A stretch of DNA of 18,638 bases, from the NCBI GenBank assembly GCA_913061245.1, contig CAJXTO010000014.1, positions 1 through 18,638 on the forward strand. Direction: 5' to 3'. This stretch comes from an uncultured Oceanospirillales bacterium (GTDB lineage Bacteria; Pseudomonadota; Gammaproteobacteria; Pseudomonadales; Litorivicinaceae). Positions 1 through 9,491 of this stretch are shown here, one piece after another. Under the pieces are notes generated by a model that was not told the DNA's origin, made no database searches, and saw nothing but the letters and a program-made list of their open reading frames with translations. Numbering within the stretch: position 1 is the first letter of the stretch; every line of letters starts with the position of its first letter. The position numbers were made by a program, and so were the translations under genes.

Positions 1-893
1 CACACCATATAGGTCATTACGGCAACCGTACCGAGCGCACCGATTAAACCGAGCTCTTCTGCCAAAATCGCGAAGACAAAGTCAGTGTGCGCCTCAGGCA
101 GATAGAAAAGCTTCTGGACTGAGTTGCCAAGACCCATCCCGAAAATTCCGCCACGGCCAAAAGCAAGTAACGCTTGGGTAATCTGATAACCCGCACCATA
201 GCGATCAGCCCATGGGTTAAAGATCGTCTCGATGCGCTCAAATCGATAGGGCTCAATCACAGCCAAGACGACAAGCCCAAGCACGAGCGCCGAACCAAAA
301 ACGATGTATTGCGTAAACGGAGCCCCAGCCAAGAGCAGCACACCCATCACAGCACAGCTCAGCACTAAGAGGGTTCCATAGTCGGGTTCCATCAACAGTA
401 AAACGGCAATCAGACCAACCACAGCCATTGGCTTGACGAAACCACTGAATTTTTGGCGAACCTCTTCAAGACGTCGAACAAGGTACGACGCCAAAAACAG
501 CATCATTGTAAATTTCGCGATCTCAGATGGCTGCAAGTTGAAGATGCCAAGACTGAGCCATCGAGTGGCCCCTTTCACGGTCAAGCCGACCCCTGGAATC
601 AAGATGATGGCAAGAAGTACCATCGAGAACAGTAAGAAATGGGTTGCGTAGTTGTACCACCAGCGGGTAGGTATGAGGTAGGCGACAATTCCACCTATCG
701 CAGCGATGGCAAGAAACAGTGCGTGCTTCATCGCGAAACTAAATGGTTGGCCAAAACGATCTGAGGCCACCTCGATTGAGCTCGATGCGACTAACAAAAA
801 TCCAAGGCAAGCAAGCGCACAGGCTGCCAAGACAAAATGAATATCAGGTAAGCCCAACGGTAAAAAGTCTGAACGGCGAATCTCAAATTTCAC
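1..893 (-). CDS. ftsW: FtsW, septal peptidoglycan glycosyltransferase (N-terminal part, cut by window edge)
   Basis: SEDS-family membrane protein that polymerises lipid II at the septum together with FtsI. The frame is open from the GTG at 891-893 to base 1, giving 297 residues, so roughly the last quarter is outside the window. Visible family motifs are GATRWL (108-113), QPSEIAKF (121-128), EPDYGT (169-174) and YLPEAHTDFVFA (264-275). The Asp of HTDF (271) is, from family knowledge, the probable catalytic residue. Several hydrophobic membrane segments are present. The GTG start is chosen because a GGAGG lies six bases upstream (900-904). The gene overlaps the end of murD by 11 bp, which implies translational coupling. 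It is the last dcw gene visible; murG would be expected next. Confidence 0.95.
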   Translation of the reverse strand, partial: MKFEIRRSDFLPLGLPDIHFVLAACALACLGFLLVASSSIEVASDRFGQPFSFAMKHALFLAIAAIGGIVAYLIPTRWWYNYATHFLLFSMVLLAIILIPGVGLTVKGATRWLSLGIFNLQPSEIAKFTMMLFLASYLVRRLEEVRQKFSGFVKPMAVVGLIAVLLLMEPDYGTLLVLSCAVMGVLLLAGAPFTQYIVFGSALVLGLVVLAVIEPYRFERIETIFNPWADRYGAGYQITQALLAFGRGGIFGMGLGNSVQKLFYLPEAHTDFVFAILAEELGLIGALGTVAVMTYMV

Positions 894-2223
894 GATACGC
901 CTCCACGAGTGCTTCAAAGTGAACACCACGTTCTTGGTAGTTTTTGAATTGATCGAAACTCGCGCATGCGGGACTCAATAAGATCACATCACCCTCAGAG
1001 GCGTGTTGAACCGCGCGCTCAAACGCTTGATCTAATGTGTCTAATGCGGTGACGTTCTCACTTAATGCATCAACAAACCGAGCGCGATCACGGCCAAAAG
1101 CGAATACGTGTTTGCAATTGATTTTTGCCGTCTTCGCCCATTGACTTAAATCGGCATCTTTACTCTCCCCACCGACGAGGAGGTACAAATGACCTTGCGC
1201 CTCTACGCTTTCAATTGCGGTTTCTGATGCGCCAACATTCGTGCCTTTCGAATCATTAATGAATCGCACGCCTCGGATAGGACTCAACTCCACCATCCGG
1301 TGAGGTAAGCCAGTAAACATTCGCGCGGCTTCGACAGCGACTGCTTTGTCCACACCGACCAAATGGCAAATACCAAACGCTGCCATCGCATTTTGAATCA
1401 TGTGGCGGCCAGGCATCGGTAAATCTGATACGGGCATCCATGGGTCAGCACCCAAAGAGATCCAATCTTCACCATCGACCACCATCAGGCCAAATCGATG
1501 GAAGTCCGGGTGCTGAAGTGCAAATTTGACCGTCGGCGTCTGATCCGGCACCAATGGTTGCGAAAGAGGATCTTCGGCATTGACCACGATTGCACCAACG
1601 CCCTCGAATATCCGATGCTTCGCCTGATGATAAGCGATCATTGATCCATGCCAGTCCAAATGATCTGGAGACATATTCAAACAGGTAGCCACAGTTGCCT
1701 TAAGGCTGCGAGTCCGTTCGAGTTGGAAGCTTGAAAGCTCGAGAACCGCAATCGAGTCAGCCGTCCGATCAGACAATAGATCGAGTGCTTGGGGACCTAA
1801 ATTTCCACCGACAAGAACAGTTCGACCATCCGCTTTTAAGATCTCTGCGACTAAGGAAGTCACTGTGGATTTTGCGTTGGATCCAGTGATCGCTATCAAA
1901 GGCTGATTCTCTGGCCACGCGCGTCTAAATACCTGGATGTCACTGATCAAGTGCGATGTTGTCTTATTCAATCCCTCGGTCGTCGGAGCGATCCCTGGAC
2001 TCACCACTATTTCTTCAAACCGATCCAGGTAATCGGTTTTTAACGGTCCGAAGTAGGTTTCAACACCCGGAAACGCTCGTTCAAATCCAGTTTTTAAATC
2101 ATCCGACTGTCGCGTATCAGCGACTTCGAATTGGATCCCCAATTGCTGAAAATGGCGCGCAACAGCTTGCCCGGTTGGTCCGGCGCCTAGAATGAGGCGT
2201 TTGCTGCTAGCGATCAAAGTCAT
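883..2223 (-). CDS. murD: MurD, UDP-MurNAc-L-alanine:D-glutamate ligase
   Basis: Cytoplasmic ATP-dependent ligase that adds D-Glu to UDP-MurNAc-L-Ala, the second amino acid of the stem peptide. The 446 residues are close to the usual length. An N-terminal Rossmann-like UDP-binding segment contains ILGAGPTG (11-18). The Mur-ligase P-loop reads GSNAKST (114-120), with Ala where Gly is commonest. SSFQLE (164-169), DHLDWH (187-192), a Lys in AKHRIF (202) that is the likely carbamylated lysine, and NDSKGTN (323-329) follow in family order. The ATG lies 3 bp after the mraY stop. Its Shine-Dalgarno GAGGT is formed by the last mraY codons, so translation is coupled. The end overlaps ftsW. Confidence 0.97.
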   Translation of the reverse strand: MTLIASSKRLILGAGPTGQAVARHFQQLGIQFEVADTRQSDDLKTGFERAFPGVETYFGPLKTDYLDRFEEIVVSPGIAPTTEGLNKTTSHLISDIQVFRRAWPENQPLIAITGSNAKSTVTSLVAEILKADGRTVLVGGNLGPQALDLLSDRTADSIAVLELSSFQLERTRSLKATVATCLNMSPDHLDWHGSMIAYHQAKHRIFEGVGAIVVNAEDPLSQPLVPDQTPTVKFALQHPDFHRFGLMVVDGEDWISLGADPWMPVSDLPMPGRHMIQNAMAAFGICHLVGVDKAVAVEAARMFTGLPHRMVELSPIRGVRFINDSKGTNVGASETAIESVEAQGHLYLLVGGESKDADLSQWAKTAKINCKHVFAFGRDRARFVDALSENVTALDTLDQAFERAVQHASEGDVILLSPACASFDQFKNYQERGVHFEALVEAYREI

Positions 2224-2226
2224 CGA

Positions 2227-3309
2227 TTACCTCAACTTCAAGGTCGCAAGACCCACCAAAACCAACATCACGGAAATAATCCAAAAACGAACGATAACCC
2301 GGGGCTCAGGCCACCCTTTCAACTCAAAATGATGATGAATTGGAGCCATTCGGAAGAGACGCTTTCCTGTTAGGCGGAAGCTCGCGACTTGGAGCATCAC
2401 CGAGACTGTTTCTAGAACGAAAATCCCACCCATGATGAAAAGCACTAGCTCCTGGCGAACCATCACGGCGACGACACCGAGCGCGGCACCGAGAGAGAGG
2501 GCACCTACATCGCCCATAAAGACTTGCGCTGGGTAGGTGTTGAACCACAGAAATCCGAGTCCGGCGCCAACCATGGCTCCCAAGAACACAACCAGTTCAC
2601 CAGTCCCTGGAATGAAAGGAATAAATAAATACTGAGAGAAAATCGCGTTACCTGTGAGGTATGCAAAGACACCCAATGCACCGGCAACCAATACCGTTGG
2701 AAGAATTGCCAAGCCATCCAGACCATCAGTCAAGTTGACGGCGTTCGATGTGCCAACAATCACGAAATAGGTCAGGACAACATAGCCAAGCCCAAGTGGA
2801 ATCAGAAGGTCTTTAAAAAACGGAACCAACAGTGTGGTCTCGGCTGGTGTTTTTGCAATCTGATAAAGAACAACCGCCGCAACGAGTCCAACAATTGATT
2901 GGCCTAAATACTTCGATTTTGCAGAAAGACCTTTGGAATTCTTGAGGACGACCTTCTTCCAATCATCAATCCAGCCGATGACGCCGAAGCCCAACATGAC
3001 TAATAAGGCAATCCATACGTACACATTCGTCAAATCACCCCACAGAAGTGTTGATGCGGTAATACAAACCAAGATCAGTACACCACCCATCGTGGGCGTG
3101 CCTTGCTTTGAGAAATGCGATTCCGGGCCATCGCGCCGAACCGACTGACCGATCTGACGTGTTTCTAAAGACCGAATCACCCATGGGCCGACAAACAACG
3201 CCGTAATCAAAGCAGTCAATACACCCAAGATTGAACGAAGCGTTAGATACTGGAAGACAGCAAAGCCCGGTTCGAATGTGCTGAGATAATTCGCTAGCCA
3301 AAGCAACAC
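2227..3309 (-). CDS. mraY: MraY, phospho-MurNAc-pentapeptide transferase
   Basis: Integral inner-membrane enzyme that transfers phospho-MurNAc-pentapeptide from UDP to undecaprenyl phosphate, making lipid I. The protein has 360 residues, the usual length, with about ten hydrophobic segments. Catalytic motifs fall at the E. coli positions: DDWKK with D115-D116, NLTDGLDGLA (192-201), D267 in MGDVGA, and the HHH triplet at 325-327. This colinearity supports the GTG start at 3307-3309, two bases after the murF stop. The Shine-Dalgarno GGAGG lies in the last codons of murF. It sits between murF and murD as in most gammaproteobacteria. Confidence 0.97.
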   Translation of the reverse strand: MLLWLANYLSTFEPGFAVFQYLTLRSILGVLTALITALFVGPWVIRSLETRQIGQSVRRDGPESHFSKQGTPTMGGVLILVCITASTLLWGDLTNVYVWIALLVMLGFGVIGWIDDWKKVVLKNSKGLSAKSKYLGQSIVGLVAAVVLYQIAKTPAETTLLVPFFKDLLIPLGLGYVVLTYFVIVGTSNAVNLTDGLDGLAILPTVLVAGALGVFAYLTGNAIFSQYLFIPFIPGTGELVVFLGAMVGAGLGFLWFNTYPAQVFMGDVGALSLGAALGVVAVMVRQELVLFIMGGIFVLETVSVMLQVASFRLTGKRLFRMAPIHHHFELKGWPEPRVIVRFWIISVMLVLVGLATLKLR

Positions 3310-3311
3310 AG

Positions 3312-4655
3312 CTACTGCCCTCCTTGTTGCAGTTTGAGTGTGTTAATCACACGGTCCATTTGCGCCGACCGCGACCCTTTCACTAAGATCACATCAGCCT
3401 CATGAGCGCTTTCGATTAAGAAGCTGCTCACCTCGTCATGAGTTGAAAAATACTTCGCATCCTTGCCATATCCTCGGGCGATCGGTTCTGCAGTACCCGT
3501 CGCAATCAATCGATCAATACCTTTTGATTTGGCATAAGCACCGAGGGCATGCATTTCGCTCTCCGCTGCCTCACCGAGCTCACTTAATCCGCCCATTGCG
3601 AGAACACGTATACCTTTCCGTGTTGCCAACCAATCAACCGCCGCGCGAACAGCTTGCGGGCTCGCGTTGTAGGTATCGTCAACCAATAGAGCGTTTGGTA
3701 GTTGAATAGGAGTCATGCGTCCCGATTCGATCGATGCGGTCTCCAGTCCATTAACGATCTCTTGATCGGTGGCTCCGGCAGCGATCGCCATCGCTGAAGC
3801 CAGTGCAGCGTTTTCCATGAAGTGCTGCCCAAGTGTCGGTAATGATGCGTTGAGTTCTCGACCGTCAAAACACATCTGCAGTCCTTGCTCAGTGACTTGA
3901 GACCAAGTGAGATCTGCAGCTTGACGACCAACACTGATGACACGCCTTGGGCCGGCTCGCTTGACCCACTGCCCGAATGCCGGTTCGTCACGATTCAGAA
4001 TGACCGTTCCATCAATCGCAGTCTGATCAATGATTTCGCCTTTACCTTGGACAACTCCTGCAATGGAGCCAAAGCCTTCAAGGTGCGCTGCACGGGCATT
4101 TAGAAGCGCTGAAATTTGAGGGCGAACAATCGATGCCAAGTGATCAATTTCACCGACGGCTGATGCCCCCAATTCAAATAATGCATAAGGATGATGTGAG
4201 CGAAGACGCGCCATCGTCAGAGGCACACCCAAATGATTGTTCAAGTTCCCCTGGGTCACCAAAATAGACTCTGAGCCAGATCGACGCGCCATTTGCATCA
4301 GTATTGAGGCTAAAAACCCGCGAGTACTTGTTTTGCCCTGACTTCCCGTCAATGCAAACACCTCACCTGCATACGAATCACGCATTGCACGAGCAAGATT
4401 AGTCATCGCTTCGAAAGTATCTGTGACGCAAATGGATGGCAGAATCGTTGTCGGCTTTGTAACAAGGGCGGCAGATGCTCCGCTTTCTGCTGCATTCGCG
4501 ATGTAATCATGGCCATCGCGCTCTGCCGTTAAAGCAACAAACAAGTCTCCTTTGAGCGCCTTTCGACTATCGATAGCCAATCCCTCGATCATCGGATTGC
4601 CTGAGGCAGTCCCATGTACAACTGAAGCCATCTCGTTCAGTGAACTAGGAAGCAT
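3312..4655 (-). CDS. murF: MurF, UDP-MurNAc-tripeptide:D-Ala-D-Ala ligase
   Basis: Cytoplasmic Mur ligase that adds D-Ala-D-Ala to UDP-MurNAc-tripeptide, completing the pentapeptide. The protein has 447 residues. The N-terminal domain contains IDSRKALKGDLFVAL (28-42). The P-loop is GSQGKTS (104-110), followed by QGNLNNHLGVPLT (135-147), AHLEGFGS (190-197), KGEI (205-208) and the family-typical DDTYNASP (326-333). The C-terminal domain has MGGLSELG (354-361) and a VKGSRS stretch near the end. The ATG at 4653-4655 has GGAGG seven bases upstream (inside murE) and overlaps the murE end by 11 bp, so translation is probably coupled. mraY begins two bases after its stop. Confidence 0.97.
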   Translation of the reverse strand: MLPSSLNEMASVVHGTASGNPMIEGLAIDSRKALKGDLFVALTAERDGHDYIANAAESGASAALVTKPTTILPSICVTDTFEAMTNLARAMRDSYAGEVFALTGSQGKTSTRGFLASILMQMARRSGSESILVTQGNLNNHLGVPLTMARLRSHHPYALFELGASAVGEIDHLASIVRPQISALLNARAAHLEGFGSIAGVVQGKGEIIDQTAIDGTVILNRDEPAFGQWVKRAGPRRVISVGRQAADLTWSQVTEQGLQMCFDGRELNASLPTLGQHFMENAALASAMAIAAGATDQEIVNGLETASIESGRMTPIQLPNALLVDDTYNASPQAVRAAVDWLATRKGIRVLAMGGLSELGEAAESEMHALGAYAKSKGIDRLIATGTAEPIARGYGKDAKYFSTHDEVSSFLIESAHEADVILVKGSRSAQMDRVINTLKLQQGGQ

Positions 4656-6120
4656 GCTGCACCTCCGAGCCCATCAAGCCGAATAACTGAGCCACCTCCG
4701 CTCGATCAGAATAAATAACGGTTTTTTCACCAATGATCTGTGTATTTTCATGGCCTTTGCCGGCAAGTAACACCCAGTCGTTCACAGCCGCATTTGTCAC
4801 TGCAAATCGAATCGCCTCGGCACGATCAAGCTCTTCCAAAACTGGAGCCTTTGTCATACCCGACCGAATATCATTCAAAATGTTTTGAGGCGATTCAGAA
4901 CGAGGATTATCTGAGGTCAGAACAACATGATCAGACAGCGCAGATGCTACGGCCCCCATCAAAGGGCGCTTACCAGTGTCGCGATCCCCACCACAGCCAA
5001 AGACTGACCACACTTCGCCATCACAGTGTGCACGACATGTTGTAATCGCGTTTTCGAGTGCGTCTGGGGTGTGCGCATAATCAACAACAACTGTTGCGAA
5101 GTCGGGCGCTCTGAACCACTCCATCCGGCCGGGGGCTGCCTGCAATTCTGAAATGGCCTGAAACGCTTCACCGATTCGCTCGGGCATCAAGCCTGAAATA
5201 ACCGCCAAAGCGGCCATCACGTTCGATGCATTGAACGAACCTAATAAATTAGTTTGCACTTCATGCACTCGATCGTTCAGCGCGACACGAATAGTTGATC
5301 CGTTAGCAGTTGGCTGAACATCTTGAATATCGACATGTGCTGCACCAAAGCCATAGGTAACGATCGTTTGAGGAGGCACAGTTTCTGAGAGCTTCCGGCA
5401 AAAGTCGTCGTCTGTGTTAAAGACCGCCACTTTCAGATCAAAGTCATGGAACAAACGTGCTTTAGCGGCGCCGTACGCTTCCATGGTCTCGTGATAATCT
5501 AAGTGATCACGAGTCAGGTTCGTGATGAGCCCAGCACTAAAAGGAACTCCATCGACACGGTATTGATCGAGTGCGTGAGATGACACTTCCATTGCAACAA
5601 AATTGACACCTCGACCCTTAAGTTCGGCAAACATGGACGCCAAGGTAATTGCGTCCGGAGTTGTGCGATCAGACTCAATCAACTTATCCGTACCAACCGA
5701 GACACCAAGGGTTCCGATTCGAGCCGCTTTGAATCCTAAGCGCTCGGCAATCTGCGCGATCAAATGAACTGTCGTGGTTTTGCCATTGGTACCTGTGACC
5801 CCAACGATATGCATTCCAGAACACGGATTTCCATAAAATGCGTGGGCAATACGACCAAGCTCTCGCCTTAATCCAGGAACACGCAGCGCCGGGATTGTCT
5901 TTGGAGGCTCTCCATCCCAGTCGTCATAAATGATCGCTGACGCACCTGATGTAATTGCGGCATCGACGTAGTCCATTCCATGACCTGCCGAGCCCTTGAT
6001 GGCGACAAAGAGCGTTCCGGGAGTGACCTTTCGAGAGTCGAGCGTCAAGCCCAATACATCAACGCCCGAGGCTCGCTCGAATTGAAGACCGATTTCTGCG
6101 AGCAACTGGTCCAAGCGCAT
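4645..6120 (-). CDS. murE: MurE, UDP-MurNAc-L-Ala-D-Glu:meso-diaminopimelate ligase
   Basis: Cytoplasmic ligase that adds the third stem-peptide residue. The DNPR motif at 404-407 marks the meso-diaminopimelate-specific class, as expected for a Gram-negative wall. Other evidence: LDSRKVTPGTLFVA (27-40), P-loop GTNGKTT (110-116), a Lys in AKARLF (220) that is the likely carbamylated lysine, DYAHTPDALE (347-356) and GKGHE (454-458). The product is 491 residues from the ATG at 6118-6120. A TTG one codon upstream would also be in frame, but the ATG overlaps the ftsI stop as TGATG and has GGGAGG eight bases upstream, so I prefer it. Confidence 0.97.
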   Translation of the reverse strand: MRLDQLLAEIGLQFERASGVDVLGLTLDSRKVTPGTLFVAIKGSAGHGMDYVDAAITSGASAIIYDDWDGEPPKTIPALRVPGLRRELGRIAHAFYGNPCSGMHIVGVTGTNGKTTTVHLIAQIAERLGFKAARIGTLGVSVGTDKLIESDRTTPDAITLASMFAELKGRGVNFVAMEVSSHALDQYRVDGVPFSAGLITNLTRDHLDYHETMEAYGAAKARLFHDFDLKVAVFNTDDDFCRKLSETVPPQTIVTYGFGAAHVDIQDVQPTANGSTIRVALNDRVHEVQTNLLGSFNASNVMAALAVISGLMPERIGEAFQAISELQAAPGRMEWFRAPDFATVVVDYAHTPDALENAITTCRAHCDGEVWSVFGCGGDRDTGKRPLMGAVASALSDHVVLTSDNPRSESPQNILNDIRSGMTKAPVLEELDRAEAIRFAVTNAAVNDWVLLAGKGHENTQIIGEKTVIYSDRAEVAQLFGLMGSEVQHAS

Positions 6121-7814
6121 CAATTGGCCCTCCCTGCAAGCATCGACTGATCGAGCTTATCGGGCGGAATGTCATAGATGCGCATGACGTCATCCATCAC
6201 ATCCGCAAAGACAGGCGCAGCCACTTGGCCCCCGTAATACTGTTGAGACCTTGGGTCATCCACCGAGATCGCCATCACAAATCTGGGATTTGCGATTGGC
6301 GCAAGACCGACAAAACTCGAAATGTACTGTCGACTCGCGTACGAACCATCAGCGTATTTCATCGTCGTTCCGGTTTTACCACCAACGTGGTACATCGGGA
6401 TCTGAGCGCGTCGAGCGGTACCACCCTCTTCGGTGACCGCTTGAAGCATAGGGAGCACCTTCTGCACCGTATCCTCTTTAAAGATACGAACAGGCCTAGG
6501 CGTCACACCCTCAGCTAACAAAGTTAGGGGCTGCAAAACACCGCCATTCGCAAACACGCTATAGGCCTGCGCCAACTGAATCGTTGTGATATTTAAGTTA
6601 TATCCGTATGACAGTGCTGCGCGATCGAGGTCCCGCCACGTGGCATAACTCGGCAGAAAACCTTCTTCTTCACCAGGAAATCCAGTTGCAGTCGGCTGGC
6701 CGAGCCCCAGAAGCGCAAGACGATCCCTTAGAGCCGAAGGCTCCATCATCATCGCTATTTTGGTGGTACCAACGTTCGATGACTTCGCAATCACCGTATT
6801 GACGTCAATCTCACCATAATTGCTGACATCACTTATGACATGCCCTTGCACTCGCATGCGACCCGGAGATGTTTCAATTAATGTATCCGGCTCAACCAAA
6901 CCAAGATCGAGAGCGGTTGCAACCGTAAATGGCTTAATTGGAGAGCCTGGTTCCATCAGATCTGTAACCGGACGATTCCGAACGCGCTCCGGAGTCCGAG
7001 TAGCCATATCGTTCGGATTAAAAGCGGGCTGCGCGGCTAGCGCCAACACCTCACCCGTCCAAGCATCAACAAGAACCGCACTACCGCCTGCTGCTCTCGC
7101 TCGCGCTACCGCCTCTTTGAGTGCTCGATACGTCAGATATTGCAAGCGCAAATCGATTGATAGCCGAAGGTCGCGGCCTTGCTCAACTTCTTGTCCTGCA
7201 CTCACATAACGAACAACGTTCGCTCGTCTATTTCTCAGCACATGACGAAGACCATCGTGCCCGGATAACCAATCGTTGTATGAGAGCTCAAGCCCTTCCT
7301 GGCCCTTGTCTTCGATATTGGTAAAACCGACCAGGTGCGCTGCAACTTCTCCAGCCGGATAAAAACGACGGAACTGACGTACTACTTCCACACCCTCAAG
7401 CTCGAGCGCCTCAATCTGGTTCGCCCGCTCTGGCGTGACATAACGAGACAAATACAAAAACGGGGATGAGCTTCGCGCAACACGATCCCGCAACTTCCCA
7501 GCATCTGCATCCATCAAAGGCGCGAGTTTTTCAGGCCAAGCCGAATCTGAGAGCTTCTTAGGTCTCACCGCAATCGCAGCGACAGGAGTTGAAATTGCTA
7601 AAGGTTGCGCAAAACGATCGGTGATCATTCCGCGATAAGCTGGGATTTTTTGATAACGAATCGTGATTTCATCACCAATATCTTTCAAATGCTGGGTCTC
7701 AAAGACATGCAACCAGACGAGGCGACCACATACCGTCATCACCAAGAGACCCAAGACGGATCCAACGAACCATAATCTCCAACGACTTGATGCTTGACGT
7801 TTTGAAACACTCAT
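6120..7814 (-). CDS. ftsI: FtsI (PBP3), septal peptidoglycan DD-transpeptidase
   Basis: Class B penicillin-binding protein that cross-links septal peptidoglycan with FtsW. The protein has 564 residues. A short cytoplasmic tail is followed by one transmembrane segment (about 13-33). The PBP dimerisation domain has RGMITDR (61-67). The transpeptidase domain has SPIK at 291-294 (catalytic Ser291), SSN at 345-347 and KTGT at 480-483. Proline directly after the catalytic serine is less usual than Thr or Val, but the SxxK pattern is intact. The ATG overlaps the ftsL stop as ATGA (7811-7814). The stop overlaps the murE ATG by one base. This is the expected beta-lactam target. Confidence 0.97.
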   Translation of the reverse strand: MSVSKRQASSRWRLWFVGSVLGLLVMTVCGRLVWLHVFETQHLKDIGDEITIRYQKIPAYRGMITDRFAQPLAISTPVAAIAVRPKKLSDSAWPEKLAPLMDADAGKLRDRVARSSSPFLYLSRYVTPERANQIEALELEGVEVVRQFRRFYPAGEVAAHLVGFTNIEDKGQEGLELSYNDWLSGHDGLRHVLRNRRANVVRYVSAGQEVEQGRDLRLSIDLRLQYLTYRALKEAVARARAAGGSAVLVDAWTGEVLALAAQPAFNPNDMATRTPERVRNRPVTDLMEPGSPIKPFTVATALDLGLVEPDTLIETSPGRMRVQGHVISDVSNYGEIDVNTVIAKSSNVGTTKIAMMMEPSALRDRLALLGLGQPTATGFPGEEEGFLPSYATWRDLDRAALSYGYNLNITTIQLAQAYSVFANGGVLQPLTLLAEGVTPRPVRIFKEDTVQKVLPMLQAVTEEGGTARRAQIPMYHVGGKTGTTMKYADGSYASRQYISSFVGLAPIANPRFVMAISVDDPRSQQYYGGQVAAPVFADVMDDVMRIYDIPPDKLDQSMLAGRAN

Positions 7815-8098
7815 TGCGGACGCTCCATCAACATCACATCACCTGTTTCAGGTGAGCCGAGAGACAAGCTGTAACGAGCCATTGCATCGATTCGCATATC
7901 GGCAGATACAGCACCACGCTCGAGCATCAGTCGGCCCCACTCAATGGTGAGGCGATCACGCTCGGCACGAAGCTCCTGTAACGATGAATACAGCTGACGC
8001 GTTTGGTAGGCCGTCTCTACAATATAGATCGAGGTCACAACGACACCGATCACCAACAAGATCGACAACCAGATGTCTGAGCGATGAAACCACTGCAT
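7811..8098 (-). CDS. ftsL: FtsL, divisome bitopic membrane protein
   Basis: Small division protein that with FtsB and FtsQ activates FtsWI. It has 95 residues: a short N-terminal tail, one transmembrane helix (about 9-29), then a periplasmic helix rich in Leu, Glu and Arg (about 32-62) suited to the coiled coil with FtsB. FtsL is poorly conserved, so the call leans on size, topology and position between rsmH and ftsI. The ATG at 8096-8098 shares one base with the rsmH stop (TGATG) and has GGAGG seven bases upstream. The end overlaps ftsI by 4 bp. Confidence 0.92.
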   Translation of the reverse strand: MQWFHRSDIWLSILLVIGVVVTSIYIVETAYQTRQLYSSLQELRAERDRLTIEWGRLMLERGAVSADMRIDAMARYSLSLGSPETGDVMLMERPQ

Positions 8099-9024
8099 CA
8101 GGCCGCCTCCGTCCGTTCGGCAATACGGAGTACCGCACTTCGAGCCCGCGGATTCACGCTCAACTCATCAGGCCCTGCTTTAATCGCCTTCCCAACAAGC
8201 TTCAGCTTTGGCTTGGCTGCTGTATCAGGAAGAGGCATCCGGGGATCACCCTGCGGTGGACGCGACGCATCTCGAAGCGCGCGCTTTACGAGACGATCCT
8301 CCAATGAATGAAAGGAAATCACGGCCAGTCGACCACCAACTGCGAGCCGATTTACCGCGGCCTCAAGACCCTTCTCTACTTCGGAGAGCTCACCATTGAT
8401 GTACAACCGAATCGCTTGGAAAGCGCGTGTCGCAGGATGCTTGTTCTGATCTTTTTTAGGCTGCGCATCACTGACAATTTTGCTCAACTGAGCCGTTGTT
8501 ACTATTGGCTCGATATCACGCGCCTCAACAATTGCCCGCGCAATCCTGCGAGAAAATCGCTCTTCACCAAACACCCAGAGTACATGCGCAATTTCATCGG
8601 CATCAGCACGAGCAATCCAATCTGCAGCTGACTCACCTGAAGTGGGGTCCATGCGCATATCGAGCGGACCATCTGCTTGAAAACTAAATCCGCGCGCGGC
8701 TTCATCCAACTGAGGAGAAGACACTCCCAGATCCATCAATACGCCGTTTACATGAGAGATAGACAAGCCATCAAGCGCAGACTCAAGTTCTGAAAAAGCG
8801 ATATGCACGATATCAAACCGAGAATCTGTTTCTGCCAGATCTTTGCCAACAGCTACAGCTGAGGGGTCACGATCAAGACCAATTAAACGGCCATTCTCAT
8901 CAAGCTCGGCCAAAATGGCACGCGAGTGACCGCCACGACCAAATGTGCAATCAAGATAGGTACCATCGCCCTGAATACAGAGGGCGGTCAGCGCTTCGTG
9001 AAGTAGCACTGGTATGTGACTCAT
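8098..9024 (-). CDS. rsmH: RsmH, 16S rRNA m4C1402 N4-methyltransferase
   Basis: SAM-dependent enzyme that N4-methylates C1402 of 16S rRNA. RsmI, encoded at 10093-10953 in this window, adds the 2'-O-methyl group to the same nucleotide. The protein has 308 residues. Visible features: HIPVLLHE (3-10), SAM-binding motif DCTFGRGGHS (25-34), LDRDPSA (50-56), MDLGVSSPQLD (97-107), GFSFQADGPLDMRMD (112-126), GELSEVEKG (211-219) and ISFHSLEDR (236-244). The ATG at 9022-9024 has GGGAGG about six bases upstream and begins 11 bp after the mraZ stop, which is the standard dcw arrangement. Confidence 0.97.
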   Translation of the reverse strand: MSHIPVLLHEALTALCIQGDGTYLDCTFGRGGHSRAILAELDENGRLIGLDRDPSAVAVGKDLAETDSRFDIVHIAFSELESALDGLSISHVNGVLMDLGVSSPQLDEAARGFSFQADGPLDMRMDPTSGESAADWIARADADEIAHVLWVFGEERFSRRIARAIVEARDIEPIVTTAQLSKIVSDAQPKKDQNKHPATRAFQAIRLYINGELSEVEKGLEAAVNRLAVGGRLAVISFHSLEDRLVKRALRDASRPPQGDPRMPLPDTAAKPKLKLVGKAIKAGPDELSVNPRARSAVLRIAERTEAA

Positions 9025-9035
9025 CGCACCCTCCC

Positions 9036-9491
9036 TTACAGCGACAAATTGATCAATTCGACAGAGCCATCTTCATCAACTGATTCGTTGAGGTATGCCT
9101 CTGTCATCGAAGTCCAGCGCGCCTCGCTCCAGATCTCGAACTTCTGACCCTGCCCAACCAGGATCAATCGTTTATCAAGTTCAGCGTGATCTCGGTGCAT
9201 CGCGGGGAGGAGAAGACGATTTGCCGCATCGAGATCAAGTTCAGTCGCATAACCGACCATCAGGTGCTGAAGGCGCCGAGCCTGGCGGCTCGTTGAGTTT
9301 GGGAGTGCATTGACTTGGGATTCGATCACCTCCCAGTCAGCAAGTGGATAGAGCAGAAGACAGCGGTCGAACGGATGCACAGTGAGGACCATGTGGCCAT
9401 CACAGCGGTCGGTCACGCGGTCCCGGTATTTTGCCGGTAACGCCACGCGCCCTTTTGCATCCAAGTTGATCGGGTTGATCCCGCGAAACAC
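9036..9491 (-). CDS. mraZ: MraZ, transcriptional regulator of the dcw cluster
   Basis: DNA-binding protein with two SpoVT/AbrB-like halves; in E. coli it forms ring oligomers and represses its own operon. The protein has 151 residues. The first half has the DxxxR motif DAKGR (11-15), whose Arg15 is in the position important for DNA binding in E. coli. The second half has DAANR (88-92). Translation starts at GTG (9489-9491) with AGGAG six bases upstream. It heads the cluster, and its promoter region carries the matching TGGGN box array (9533-9578), so autoregulation is likely. It ends 11 bp before rsmH. Confidence 0.96.
   Translation of the reverse strand: MFRGINPINLDAKGRVALPAKYRDRVTDRCDGHMVLTVHPFDRCLLLYPLADWEVIESQVNALPNSTSRQARRLQHLMVGYATELDLDAANRLLLPAMHRDHAELDKRLILVGQGQKFEIWSEARWTSMTEAYLNESVDEDGSVELINLSL

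Noticed and set aside
6820..7209. 129-residue open frame antisense to ftsI
   Set aside because: Shadow of the conserved FtsI coding sequence, low-complexity Arg/Ser composition, no ribosome-binding site.
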